DNA of 64,000 nt. Source: Pseudomonas sp. PDM18 (GTDB taxonomy: Bacteria > Pseudomonadota > Gammaproteobacteria > Pseudomonadales > Pseudomonadaceae). The notes under the pieces were generated by a model that made no database searches, was not told the DNA's origin, and worked only from the letters and a program-made list of their open reading frames with translations. Made by a program: the position numbers and the translations under genes. Where the stretch lies: contig NZ_JACVBX010000003.1 in NCBI RefSeq assembly GCF_014852585.1, positions 62,001 through 126,000 on the forward strand, written 5' to 3'. This document shows positions 55,142-64,000 of this stretch, piece by piece; positions within the stretch are counted from its first letter, which is position 1, and the number at the start of each line of letters is the position of its first letter.

Positions 55142-57043
55142 TCAGATCGCGCCGCGCTGGCGGAGCAGGTCGAGGACTGCCTTGACGCCCTCTTCCACCG
55201 ACTGGCTCTGGGTGTCAATCACCAAATCGGCATCCAGCGGCACGTCGAACGGGAAGGACTCGCCTGGGATGTTGTCCTGGCCGGCGGCGTACAGGCCCTG
55301 CGGATCACGCTCACGGCAGACCTGCGGGGAGGCCTGGACGTAGACGGTGACCAGCCGCTCGGCGCCGATCAGCGACTTGGCGCGCTCGCGCCCCTCGGCG
55401 CTCGGAGCGACGAAGGCGCACAGGCTGATCAGTCCGGCTTCATTGAACTGACGTGCCACATGAGCGGTGCGCAGCCAGTTCTCGGTACGACCAGCGCGAT
55501 CCTGCGGCAAGCCCTTGTTCAGGTCATGACGCAGATTCTGGCCGTCCAGCACATAGACCGCGCGGCCCATGTCGAACAGCTTGCGCTCCACGGCATAAGC
55601 CAGGGTGCTCTTGCCAGCGCCGGAGAGACCGCTGAACAGCACGGTAGCTGGCTGCTGGCCGAAGCGTGCAGCGCGCTCCTCACGAGCTACGTGGGCATTC
55701 GCACCGTGGTGGGCGACGGTGCCGTGACTCGACTGCGGTGCAGCGATGATCATGCCGGCGCCGACGGTGCCGTTGGTCAGGCGGTCGATGACGATGAAGG
55801 CGCCGGTGGTGCGGTTCTGGTCGTAGCCGTCCAGCGCGATCGGTGCATCCAGGCTGACCTTCACACGGGCGATCTCGTTGAGCTTGAGCTCGCTGGCGGC
55901 GGTCTCTTCCAGGGTGTTCACATCGACCTTGTGGGTGATGCTGGGGATGGAGCCCGGCACGTAGCTGGTGGCGCGCTTGATGTCGTACTTCTTGCCCGGC
56001 AGCATCGGCTCTTCGGCCATCCACACCAGCATGGCGTCGAAGCCGTCGGTGACCTGCGGACGGTTGTCGGCGTGAACCAGCATGTCGCCGCGGGAGACGT
56101 CGATCTCGTCTTCCAGGGTCAGGGTGACGGCCTGGCCCGGGCCGGCCTGTTCCAGCTCACCTTCGAAGGTGACGATGGACTTGACCTTGCTGCCCTTGCC
56201 CGACGGCAGGGCGATGACTTCGTCGCCCTTGCGCACGATGCCGCTCGCCAGGGTGCCGGCGAAGCCGCGGAAGTTCAGGTTCGGACGGTTGACGTACTGC
56301 ACCGGGAAGCGCATGTCGTCGAGGTTGCGGTCGCCCGCAACTTCCACGGTCTCAAGGATTTCCATCAGCGACTGACCGGTGTACCACGGCGAGCGCTCGG
56401 ACTTGTTGACCACGTTGTCGCCCTTCAGAGCCGACATCGGCACGAAGTGCAGGGAGTTGGTCTTGAGGTTGATCTTGTCGGCGAACTGCAGGTAGTCGGC
56501 CTTGATCTGCTCGAAGACGCTCTGGTCGAAGCCCTTGAGGTCCATCTTGTTGATGGCGACGACGATGTGCTTGATGCCCAGCAGGGAGGCGATGAAGCTG
56601 TGCCGGCGGGTCTGGGTCTGCACGCCGTAGCGGGCGTCGATCAGGATGATGGCCAGGTCGCAGGTGGACGCGCCGGTAGCCATGTTGCGGGTGTACTGCT
56701 CATGGCCGGGGGTGTCGGCAATGATGAACTTGCGCTTGGCGGTGCTGAAGTAGCGGTACGCCACGTCGATGGTGATGCCCTGCTCGCGCTCGGCCTGCAG
56801 GCCGTCGACCAGCAGCGCCAGGTCGACGTCATCGCCGGTGGTGCCGACTTTCTTCGAGTCGCGGGTGATGGCCTCGAGGTGGTCCTCGTAGATCATCTTG
56901 GAGTCGTGCAGCAGGCGCCCGATCAGGGTGCTCTTGCCGTCGTCGACGTTGCCGCAGGTGAGGAAGCGCAGGAGTTCCTTGCGCTCGTGCTGGGCCAGGT
57001 AGGCGAGGATGTCCTCGCTGATCAGATCGGATTGATGCGACAT
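55142..57043 (-). CDS. cysNC: Bifunctional sulfate adenylyltransferase subunit 1 / APS kinase
   Basis: A 633-residue fusion in sulfate assimilation. Residues 1-440 are CysN, the GTPase that drives ATP sulfurylase (P-loop [43 protein letters not shown]). Residues about 450-633 are CysC, APS kinase, with its own P-loop [17 protein letters not shown] and the motif [20 protein letters not shown]. Together with CysD it makes APS and phosphorylates it to PAPS. It lies 12 bases after cysD. The fusion is normal for pseudomonads. Confidence 0.96.
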   Translation of the reverse strand: MSHQSDLISEDILAYLAQHERKELLRFLTCGNVDDGKSTLIGRLLHDSKMIYEDHLEAITRDSKKVGTTGDDVDLALLVDGLQAEREQGITIDVAYRYFSTAKRKFIIADTPGHEQYTRNMATGASTCDLAIILIDARYGVQTQTRRHSFIASLLGIKHIVVAINKMDLKGFDQSVFEQIKADYLQFADKINLKTNSLHFVPMSALKGDNVVNKSERSPWYTGQSLMEILETVEVAGDRNLDDMRFPVQYVNRPNLNFRGFAGTLASGIVRKGDEVIALPSGKGSKVKSIVTFEGELEQAGPGQAVTLTLEDEIDVSRGDMLVHADNRPQVTDGFDAMLVWMAEEPMLPGKKYDIKRATSYVPGSIPSITHKVDVNTLEETAASELKLNEIARVKVSLDAPIALDGYDQNRTTGAFIVIDRLTNGTVGAGMIIAAPQSSHGTVAHHGANAHVAREERAARFGQQPATVLFSGLSGAGKSTLAYAVERKLFDMGRAVYVLDGQNLRHDLNKGLPQDRAGRTENWLRTAHVARQFNEAGLISLCAFVAPSAEGRERAKSLIGAERLVTVYVQASPQVCRERDPQGLYAAGQDNIPGESFPFDVPLDADLVIDTQSQSVEEGVKAVLDLLRQRGAI

Positions 57044-57055
57044 GGTGCGAGAACC

Positions 57056-57973
57056 TTAGAAGTAGCCCTGACGTTTCTTTTCTTCCATCGAACCGGCGGC
57101 ATCGTGGTCAATGACCCGGCCCTGGCGTTCGGAAGTTCGCGTCAGCAGCATTTCCTGGATGATTTCCGGCAACGAAGTAGCGGTGGACTCCACCGCGCCG
57201 GTCAGCGGGTAGCAGCCCAGGGTACGGAAACGCACCATCTTCTTCTGGATGCTGGCCTTCTGCTCGGGCGTGAGGTGCTCGAGGATGCGCTCGTCGTCGA
57301 TCATGATCAGCGAGCCGTTCATCTCGATGACTTCGCGCTCGGCGGCGAAGTACAGCGGCACGATCGGGATCTGTTCCAGGTAGATGTACTGCCAGATGTC
57401 CAGCTCGGTCCAGTTCGACAGCGGGAAGACGCGGATCGACTCGCCCTTCTTCACCTTGCCGTTGTAGATGTTCCACAGCTCCGGACGCTGGTTCTTCGGG
57501 TCCCAGCGGTGCTTGCTGTCACGGAAGGAGTAGACGCGCTCCTTGGCGCGGGACTTCTCCTCGTCGCGGCGGGCACCACCGAAGGCGGCATCGAAGCCGT
57601 GCTTGTCGAGCGCCTGTTTGAGGCCCTCGGTCTTCATGATGTCGGTGTGCTTGGCGCTGCCGTGGGTGAACGGGTTGATGTCCTGAGCCACGCCATCGGG
57701 GTTGATGTGGGTGATCAGGTCCAGGCCCAGTTCCTCGACCATCCTGGTGCGGAAGCTGTACATCTCCTGGAATTTCCAGCGGGTGTCGACATGCATCACC
57801 GGAAAAGGCAGCTTGCCGGGGAAAAAGGCCTTGCGCGCGAGGTGAAGCATCACCGCGCTGTCCTTGCCGATCGAGTACAGCATCACCGGGTTGTCGAACT
57901 CGGCGGCGACCTCGCGGATGATGTGGATGCTCTCGGCCTCCAGCTGTTTCAGATGCGTCAGTTTGTCGACCAT
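57056..57973 (-). CDS. cysD: Sulfate adenylyltransferase subunit 2
   Basis: ATP-pyrophosphatase-fold subunit that forms APS from ATP and sulfate. The 305-residue product has the PP-loop [39 protein letters not shown], the [21 protein letters not shown] segment and [15 protein letters not shown], all standard for CysD. First gene of cysD-cysNC. Confidence 0.97.
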   Translation of the reverse strand: MVDKLTHLKQLEAESIHIIREVAAEFDNPVMLYSIGKDSAVMLHLARKAFFPGKLPFPVMHVDTRWKFQEMYSFRTRMVEELGLDLITHINPDGVAQDINPFTHGSAKHTDIMKTEGLKQALDKHGFDAAFGGARRDEEKSRAKERVYSFRDSKHRWDPKNQRPELWNIYNGKVKKGESIRVFPLSNWTELDIWQYIYLEQIPIVPLYFAAEREVIEMNGSLIMIDDERILEHLTPEQKASIQKKMVRFRTLGCYPLTGAVESTATSLPEIIQEMLLTRTSERQGRVIDHDAAGSMEEKKRQGYF

Positions 57974-58309
57974 GGCTACTCACGGAATTGCTTATGGACG
58001 GCCGGCGGGCCGTAGACGAGCGCGCACTCTATCACAGCGCAAGGCTCTAACCGGCGGGCCGGTTATACCGAAAAAATATACTGATATAGCCATACGCGCT
58101 CAGTGCGAACACCGCTTTCAACCGGTGTCTGAAGGACCGCTCCCGAGGCGCTCGACCGAGGCGCAGCAAAGGCCCAAATGCCATCTCGGAAACAACCTCG
58201 GGACTTTTCCTGCAACAGAGTCAGCGGCTTCTACGATGCTCTCCCGGCTTGTGCCCGGCCGGCACTGCGCTAGCATAGCGGCACGTTTTCCTGTCCCAGA
58301 AGATTCCCC
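57974..58309. other. cysD / mltB divergent intergenic region
   Basis: A 336-base stretch without a gene. It has two GC-rich inverted repeats (ACGGCC/GGCCGT near 57995-58015; AACCGGC/GCCGGTT at 58049-58064) and an AT-rich island at 58068-58095. On the minus strand that island gives TATAAC with no good -35, as expected for an activator-dependent (CysB-type) promoter; no firm CysB site can be called. Nothing clear is seen for mltB. Confidence 0.35.
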
Positions 58310-59407
58310 ATGCGCCGCATCGCTTTCGCCCTGCCTCTGCTTGTCCTCATCTCCGCGTGCAGCAGCAAACCGACTCCCGCTCCGCAGCCGGCCCAGAAGC
58401 CGAAGACGCCGACCCTGATCACGCCCAGCGCCCATCCGGCGTTCGGCTCGGTGCAGCCGATTACCCCGCTGCGCGGCGACTTCGCCGGCAACGCCAGTGC
58501 CCAGCGCTTCATCGACCGCATGGTGAGCCAGCACAACTTCAACCGCCAGGACCTTCAGGATCTGTTCGCCCAGACCCGCGAGCTGGACTGGGTGATCCGC
58601 CTGATGGACCGCCAGGCGCCGACCTACACTCCGCCCAGCGGCCCGAATGGCGCGTGGCTACGCTACCGGAAGAAGTTCATCACCCCGGACAACGTGCAGA
58701 AGGGCGTGCAGTTCTGGGACCAGTACGAAGCCGACCTACAGCGAGCCTCGCGCACCTACGGCGTACCGCCGGAAATCATCGTCGGCATCATCGGCGTGGA
58801 AACCCGCTGGGGCCGCGTGATGGGCAAAACACGGATCATCGACGCGCTGGCCACCCTCTCCTTCTCCTACCCGCGCCGCGCCGAGTTCTTCAGCGGCGAA
58901 CTGGAGCAGTTCCTCCTTCAGGCGCGCAAGGAAGGCGACAATCCCCTGGAGATGCGCGGTTCCTACGCCGGCGCCATGGGCTACGGGCAATTCATGCCCT
59001 CCTCCTTCACAAAATACGCGGTGGACTTCGACGGCGACGGTCACCGCGACCTGTGGAACCCGCGCGACGCCATCGGCAGTGTGGCCAACTACTTCAAGCA
59101 ACACGGCTGGGTGACTGGGGACGCGGTGGCAATCCCGGCGACCGGGCAGGCCCGCTCGCTGGAAGACGGCTTCAAGACCCAGTACCCGATCAGCGTGCTG
59201 GCCAACGCAGGCCTGCGCCCGCAGGGCTCGCTGGGAAACCATCAGAGCGCCAGCCTGCTGCGCCTGGACATGGGCAACACCTACCAGTACTGGTACGGTC
59301 TACCGAATTTCTACGTGATCACCCGCTACAACCACAGCACGCACTACGCAATGGCGGTGTGGGAGCTGGGCAAGGCAGTCGACCGCCAGCGCCACGGCTA
59401 CCGCTGA
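58310..59407 (+). CDS. mltB: Membrane-bound lytic murein transglycosylase B
   Basis: Outer-membrane lipoprotein that cleaves glycan strands to 1,6-anhydro-muropeptides, the substrates of AmpG at the left end of the window. The 365-residue precursor has lipobox ISAC with Cys17, a Pro-rich tether (20-45), catalytic E164 in GIIGVETRWGRVMG, AMGYGQFMPSSFTKYAVDFDGDGHRDLWN and the C-terminal FYVITRYNHSTHYAMAV. Length agrees with the family. Confidence 0.95.
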   Translation: MRRIAFALPLLVLISACSSKPTPAPQPAQKPKTPTLITPSAHPAFGSVQPITPLRGDFAGNASAQRFIDRMVSQHNFNRQDLQDLFAQTRELDWVIRLMDRQAPTYTPPSGPNGAWLRYRKKFITPDNVQKGVQFWDQYEADLQRASRTYGVPPEIIVGIIGVETRWGRVMGKTRIIDALATLSFSYPRRAEFFSGELEQFLLQARKEGDNPLEMRGSYAGAMGYGQFMPSSFTKYAVDFDGDGHRDLWNPRDAIGSVANYFKQHGWVTGDAVAIPATGQARSLEDGFKTQYPISVLANAGLRPQGSLGNHQSASLLRLDMGNTYQYWYGLPNFYVITRYNHSTHYAMAVWELGKAVDRQRHGYR

Positions 59408-59416
59408 GGCGCGTAC

Positions 59417-59447
59417 AAAAAAGCCGGCTCATTGAGCCGGCTTTTTT
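59417..59447. terminator. Bidirectional terminator, mltB / Nif3 gene
   Basis: AAAAAAGCCGGCTC / GAGCCGGCTTTTTT stem-loop between convergent genes. Confidence 0.9.
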
Positions 59448-59462
59448 CATGGCGCCGAAGAG

Positions 59463-60221
59463 TCAGGCCGGGTTCGGACAATCGATGAACAGGTGCTCGA
59501 TGGCGAAGCGCTTGGCCAGGTAATCCCCCAGCGCCTGCACGCCGTAGCGCTCGGTGGCATGGTGGCCGGCGGCGATGAAGCTGATGCCGTTCTCCCGCGC
59601 GCTATGCACGGTCTGCTCGGAGACTTCACCGGTCAGGTAGGCATCGACGCCGGCGGCGATGGCCTGGTCGATGTAACCCTGGGCACCACCGGTGCACCAG
59701 GCGATGCGGCGGATCGGCTGACCGCCATCCACCAGCAGCGGCTCGCGGCCCAGCACGTCGCGCACATGCAGCGCGAGATCACTCGGCAGCATGGGCTCGG
59801 CGAGCGAGCCAACCAGCACGATGGAGCGCGGGTTGCCCGGCTCCAGCGGCCCTTCGATCTCGAAGCCGAGCTGGCGACCCAGTTGCACGTTGTTGCCCAC
59901 CTCAGGATGCAGATCCAGCGGCAGGTGATAGGCCAGCAGACTGATGTCGTGGCTCAGCAGGGTCTTCAGGCGACGCTGCTTCATGCCGACCACGCGGGCG
60001 TCCTCGCCCTTCCAGAAATAGCCGTGGTGGACCAGCACCACATCGGCGCCCGCTTCCACGGCAGCATCCAGCAGCGCCTGGCTGGCGGTGACACCGGAAA
60101 CGATGCGGCGCACCTGCGGGCGACCCTCGACCTGCAGGCCGTTGGGGCAGTAATCCTGGATCTTCGCCGCGTCGAGAAAACGGTCCGCTTCCTCGACCAG
60201 CGTGCTCAGTGCGATTGCCAT
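59463..60221 (-). CDS. Nif3-like dinuclear metal centre protein (YbgI family)
   Basis: A 252-residue protein of the widespread Nif3/DUF34 family, which forms toroidal hexamers with a di-metal site; the reaction is unresolved, with GTP cyclohydrolase I type 2 and DNA-repair links proposed. Metal motifs: DYCPNGLQVEG, VLVHHGYFWKGEDARV (His pair), LLAYHLPLDLHPEVGNN, and near the end GHHATERYGVQALGDYLAKRF. Divergent from algW. Same position in P. aeruginosa (PA4445). Confidence 0.93.
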   Translation of the reverse strand: MAIALSTLVEEADRFLDAAKIQDYCPNGLQVEGRPQVRRIVSGVTASQALLDAAVEAGADVVLVHHGYFWKGEDARVVGMKQRRLKTLLSHDISLLAYHLPLDLHPEVGNNVQLGRQLGFEIEGPLEPGNPRSIVLVGSLAEPMLPSDLALHVRDVLGREPLLVDGGQPIRRIAWCTGGAQGYIDQAIAAGVDAYLTGEVSEQTVHSARENGISFIAAGHHATERYGVQALGDYLAKRFAIEHLFIDCPNPA

Positions 60222-60274
60222 CGAAATTCCTCCGACATCGGCTGCGAGCGTCTATTTTCTTGGCTCGCCGCCCG

Positions 60275-60280
60275 TATAAT
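60275..60280 (+). promoter_or_regulatory. Possible algW -10 element
   Basis: A perfect TATAAT lies 55 bases before the algW ATG; no convincing -35 is found at 16-18 bases upstream. Confidence 0.4.
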
Positions 60281-60334
60281 GGCCGCCACCCTATCGGCCA
60301 TCCCCCGGCCAAGCAACCCCAAGGATTTTCTTCG

Positions 60335-61483
<1,149 letters not shown>

Positions 61484-61507
61484 TGCGGCTCGCTTTTCGA
61501 GAGCCAT

Positions 61508-61535
61508 AAAAAACGGCGCCCGAGGGCGCCGTTTT
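61508..61535. terminator. Bidirectional terminator, algW / hisC
   Basis: AAAAAACGGCGCCC / GGGCGCCGTTTT stem-loop between convergent algW and hisC. Confidence 0.85.
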
Positions 61536-61552
61536 CATTTGCAGCGACAGCG

Positions 61553-62608
61553 TCACAGCTTAAGCCGCAGAACATCGATCAGAGCCTGGTTCTGCTCTTC
61601 GGTGCCGATGCTGATGCGCAGGAACTGGTTGATCCGCTGCTGCTTGAAGTGACGCACGATCACGCCCTCCTCGCGCAGGGCCGCGGCCAGCTCGGCGCCG
61701 TCGCGCTGCGGGTGACGGGCGAAGATGAAGTTCGCCGCTGACGGCAGCACGTCGAAGCCCAGGGTGTTCAGCTCGGCCACCAGCTTCTCGCGGCTGTGGA
61801 TAACTGCGTTGCAGGTCTGCTCGAAGTAGGCCTGGTCCTCGAAGGACGCCGCCGCGCCAGCCAGCGCCAGGCGGTCCAGCGGGTAGGAGTTGAAGCTGTT
61901 CTTCACCCGCTCGAGCGCTTCGATCAGGTCCTCGTGGCCCACCGCGAACCCGACCCGCAGGCCCGCCAGCGAGCGCGACTTGGACAGGGTCTGCGCCACC
62001 AGCAGGTTCGGGTAGCGGTTGACCAGGGAAATCGCGGTCTCGCCACCGAAGTCGACGTAGGCCTCGTCCACCAGCACCACGCTGTCCGGGCTCGCTTGCA
62101 GCAGGCGTTCGATGGCCTCGAGCGGCAGCAGGCAACCAGTGGGCGCGTTGGGGTTGGGGAAGATGATGCCGCCGTTCGGGCGCGCGTAATCCTCGACGCG
62201 GATCTGGAACTGCTCATCCAGCGGCAGCGCTTCGAAGTCAATGCCGTAGAGGCCGCAGTAGACCGGGTAGAAGCTGTAGGTCACGTCGGGGAACAGCAGC
62301 GGCTTGCCGTGCTGGAACAGCGCGTGGAAGGCGTGGGCCAGGACTTCGTCCGAACCGTTGCCGACGAAGACCTGGGAGGTCTTCACACCGTGGTACTCGG
62401 CGATGGTCTGCTTCAGGCGGTCGGCGTTCGGGTCCGGGTACAGGCGCAGCGTATCGTTCAGCTCGACCTGGATCGCGGCGACCACCTTCGGCGACGGGCC
62501 GTAGGGGTTCTCGTTGGTGTTCAGCTTAACCAGCTTGGCCAGCTTCGGCTGCTCGCCCGGAACGTAGGGCACCAGTTCCTTGACGAAGGGACTCCAGAAT
62601 TTGCTCAT
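61553..62608 (-). CDS. hisC: Histidinol-phosphate aminotransferase
   Basis: PLP enzyme converting imidazole-acetol phosphate to histidinol phosphate. The 351-residue fold-type-I protein has [51 protein letters not shown] and the PLP-lysine motif [15 protein letters not shown], ending with [18 protein letters not shown]. It follows hisD by three bases, so the two are translated as one operon. Confidence 0.96.
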   Translation of the reverse strand: MSKFWSPFVKELVPYVPGEQPKLAKLVKLNTNENPYGPSPKVVAAIQVELNDTLRLYPDPNADRLKQTIAEYHGVKTSQVFVGNGSDEVLAHAFHALFQHGKPLLFPDVTYSFYPVYCGLYGIDFEALPLDEQFQIRVEDYARPNGGIIFPNPNAPTGCLLPLEAIERLLQASPDSVVLVDEAYVDFGGETAISLVNRYPNLLVAQTLSKSRSLAGLRVGFAVGHEDLIEALERVKNSFNSYPLDRLALAGAAASFEDQAYFEQTCNAVIHSREKLVAELNTLGFDVLPSAANFIFARHPQRDGAELAAALREEGVIVRHFKQQRINQFLRISIGTEEQNQALIDVLRLKL

Positions 62609-62611
62609 CGA

Positions 62612-63934
62612 TTACTCACTCTTGCCGTCAAGGATACGGAACTCAGCGCTGCGCGCATGTGCGGTCAGCGACTCGCCACGGGCCAGGATCGAAGCGGTCT
62701 TGCCCAGTTCGGAAGCGCCCGGCGCGGAGCAGAAGATGATCGAGGAACGCTTCTGGAAGTCATACACGCCCAGTGGCGAGGAGAAGCGCGCGGTGCCGGA
62801 AGTCGGCAGCACGTGGTTCGGCCCGGCGCAGTAGTCGCCCAGCGCCTCGGCGGTGTAACGGCCCATGAAAATGGCACCGGCGTGACGAATCTTGGGCAGC
62901 CAGCTTTCCGGGTCTTCCACCGACAGCTCCAGGTGCTCCGGGGCGATGCGATTGGCGACCTGGCAGGCCTGCTCCTGGTCCGCGACAAGGATCAGCGCGC
63001 CGCGGTTGGTCAGCGAAGTGCGGATGATCTCGGCGCGCTCCATGGTCGGCAGCAGCTTCTCGATGCTGGCGGCAACCTTGTCGAGGAAGGCCGCGTCCGG
63101 GCTGACCAGGATCGACTGGGCGTCTTCGTCGTGCTCGGCCTGGGAGAACAGGTCCATGGCGATCCAGTCCGGATCGGTGCCGCCATCGCAGACCACGAGG
63201 ATTTCGGAGGGGCCAGCGATCATGTCGATGCCAACCTGGCCGAATACATGGCGCTTGGCGGTGGCGACATAGATGTTGCCCGGACCGACGATCTTGTCCA
63301 CCTGCGGCACGCTCTCGGTGCCGTAGGCCAGCGCGGCCACGGCCTGGGCGCCACCGATGGTGAAGACGCGGTCGACCCCGGCGATGCAAGCGGCGGCCAG
63401 GACAATCTCGTTGATCTCGCCACGCGGGGTCGGAACGACCATCACCACTTCGTTAACGCCGGCGACCTTGGCTGGAATGGCGTTCATCAGCACGGAAGAC
63501 GGATAGGACGCCTTGCCGCCCGGCACGTACAGGCCGGCGCGGTCCAGCGGGGTAACCTGCTGGCCGAGCACGGTGCCGTCGGCTTCGGTGTAGCGCCAGG
63601 AGTCTTGTTTCTGCTTCTCGTGGTAGCTGCGCACACGTTCGGCAGCCGTTTCCAGAGCTTCGCGCTGGGCTGGGGTGATGCGGGTCAGGGCCAGTTCCAG
63701 ACGCTCGCGCGGCAGGATCAGGTCGGCCATGGTCTTGGCATCGACACCGTCGAAGCGCTGGGTGAACTCGACCACGGCAGCATCACCGCGCTTGCGCACG
63801 TCGGCAATGATGTCCAGGACGCGCTGGTTCACCGACTCGTCGGACACGCTTTCCCAGGAGAGCAGATGGTCCAGATGACGCGCGAAGTCCGGATCGGCGG
63901 CGTTGAGTCGACGGATAGCGAAGGGTGCGGTCAT
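62612..63934 (-). CDS. hisD: Histidinol dehydrogenase
   Basis: Zinc- and NAD-dependent enzyme that oxidises histidinol to histidine in two steps. The 440-residue product has [37 protein letters not shown], the zinc/substrate region [15 protein letters not shown] and [16 protein letters not shown], the catalytic Glu/His in [10 protein letters not shown], and [43 protein letters not shown]. The start at ATG 63934 has AGAGG upstream; earlier in-frame codons are unlike the family. hisG probably lies just past the window. Confidence 0.97.
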   Translation of the reverse strand: MTAPFAIRRLNAADPDFARHLDHLLSWESVSDESVNQRVLDIIADVRKRGDAAVVEFTQRFDGVDAKTMADLILPRERLELALTRITPAQREALETAAERVRSYHEKQKQDSWRYTEADGTVLGQQVTPLDRAGLYVPGGKASYPSSVLMNAIPAKVAGVNEVVMVVPTPRGEINEIVLAAACIAGVDRVFTIGGAQAVAALAYGTESVPQVDKIVGPGNIYVATAKRHVFGQVGIDMIAGPSEILVVCDGGTDPDWIAMDLFSQAEHDEDAQSILVSPDAAFLDKVAASIEKLLPTMERAEIIRTSLTNRGALILVADQEQACQVANRIAPEHLELSVEDPESWLPKIRHAGAIFMGRYTAEALGDYCAGPNHVLPTSGTARFSSPLGVYDFQKRSSIIFCSAPGASELGKTASILARGESLTAHARSAEFRILDGKSE

Positions 63935-64000
63935 AGCTGGCCTCTTTAATTGGCATGATCTCGGGCGCCGCAAGACTATCAAGCCTTCCGTGCGGGCACC

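Noticed and set aside
55136-58015. A 959-codon open frame antisense to cysNC and cysD
   Set aside because: Same artefact; the sense strand encodes two textbook sulfate-assimilation proteins.
61796-63949. A 717-codon open frame antisense to hisC and hisD
   Set aside because: Shadow of two clear histidine-pathway genes.

Overview
This is a GC-rich (roughly 65%) chromosomal window from a gamma-proteobacterium. Gene order and protein sequences match, from memory, the P. aeruginosa stretch from ampG (PA4393) to hisD (PA4448) almost gene for gene. The divergence and the REP-like repeats suggest a non-aeruginosa member of that group (P. nitroreducens / P. citronellolis type). The species is an inference. 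I see no tRNA, rRNA, CRISPR, prophage or insertion sequence.

Layout. 1-9.5 kb: muropeptide permease ampG (5' end missing), an MscS channel, YajQ, a REC protein with a degenerate GGDEF domain, panE, a membrane histidine kinase, a PduO-type cobalamin adenosyltransferase, a Nudix/ThiE-like fusion and a glutathione transferase. 9.6-14.4 kb: argJ, secA and the replicative-helicase loader dciA. 14.5-32.3 kb: the complete dcw cell-wall and division cluster on the minus strand (mraZ-rsmH-ftsL-ftsI-murE-murF-mraY-murD-ftsW-murG-murC-ddlB-ftsQ-ftsA-ftsZ, then lpxC), tightly overlapped and starting from a recognisable promoter with four phased MraZ boxes. 32.5-33.8 kb: RNase P RNA and rsmI. 33.9-37.3 kb: plus-strand unit lpoA-yraN-gmhA-dolP. 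37.4-42.2 kb: minus-strand sspB/sspA, the cytochrome bc1 operon and rplM-rpsI. 42.4-50.8 kb: an aldo/keto reductase, acyl-CoA dehydrogenase, GlxA-type regulator, unknown secreted protein, zapE, trpS with an unusual C-terminal extension, an alpha/beta hydrolase and zapG. 50.9-55.0 kb: an iron-starvation cassette (ECF sigma, FecR-like anti-sigma, transducing TonB receptor) with a Fur box. 55.1-64 kb: cysNC/cysD, mltB, a Nif3-family gene, algW, hisC and hisD.

How it works together. Much of the window serves one process, building and remodelling the envelope. The dcw genes make lipid II and the divisome, lpoA/mltB/ampG stimulate synthesis or recycle peptidoglycan, lpxC commits lipid A, and algW senses envelope stress. 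The bc1 operon, rplM-rpsI, secA, dciA and rnpB are ordinary housekeeping loci. The iron cassette is the clearest accessory block.

I did not find a convincing wholly new system. The best leads are an internal tandem repeat in AmpG, a possible tandem DUF1508-like C-terminal extension on tryptophanyl-tRNA synthetase, the autonomous iron-sensing cassette, and an unknown secreted helical-repeat protein.
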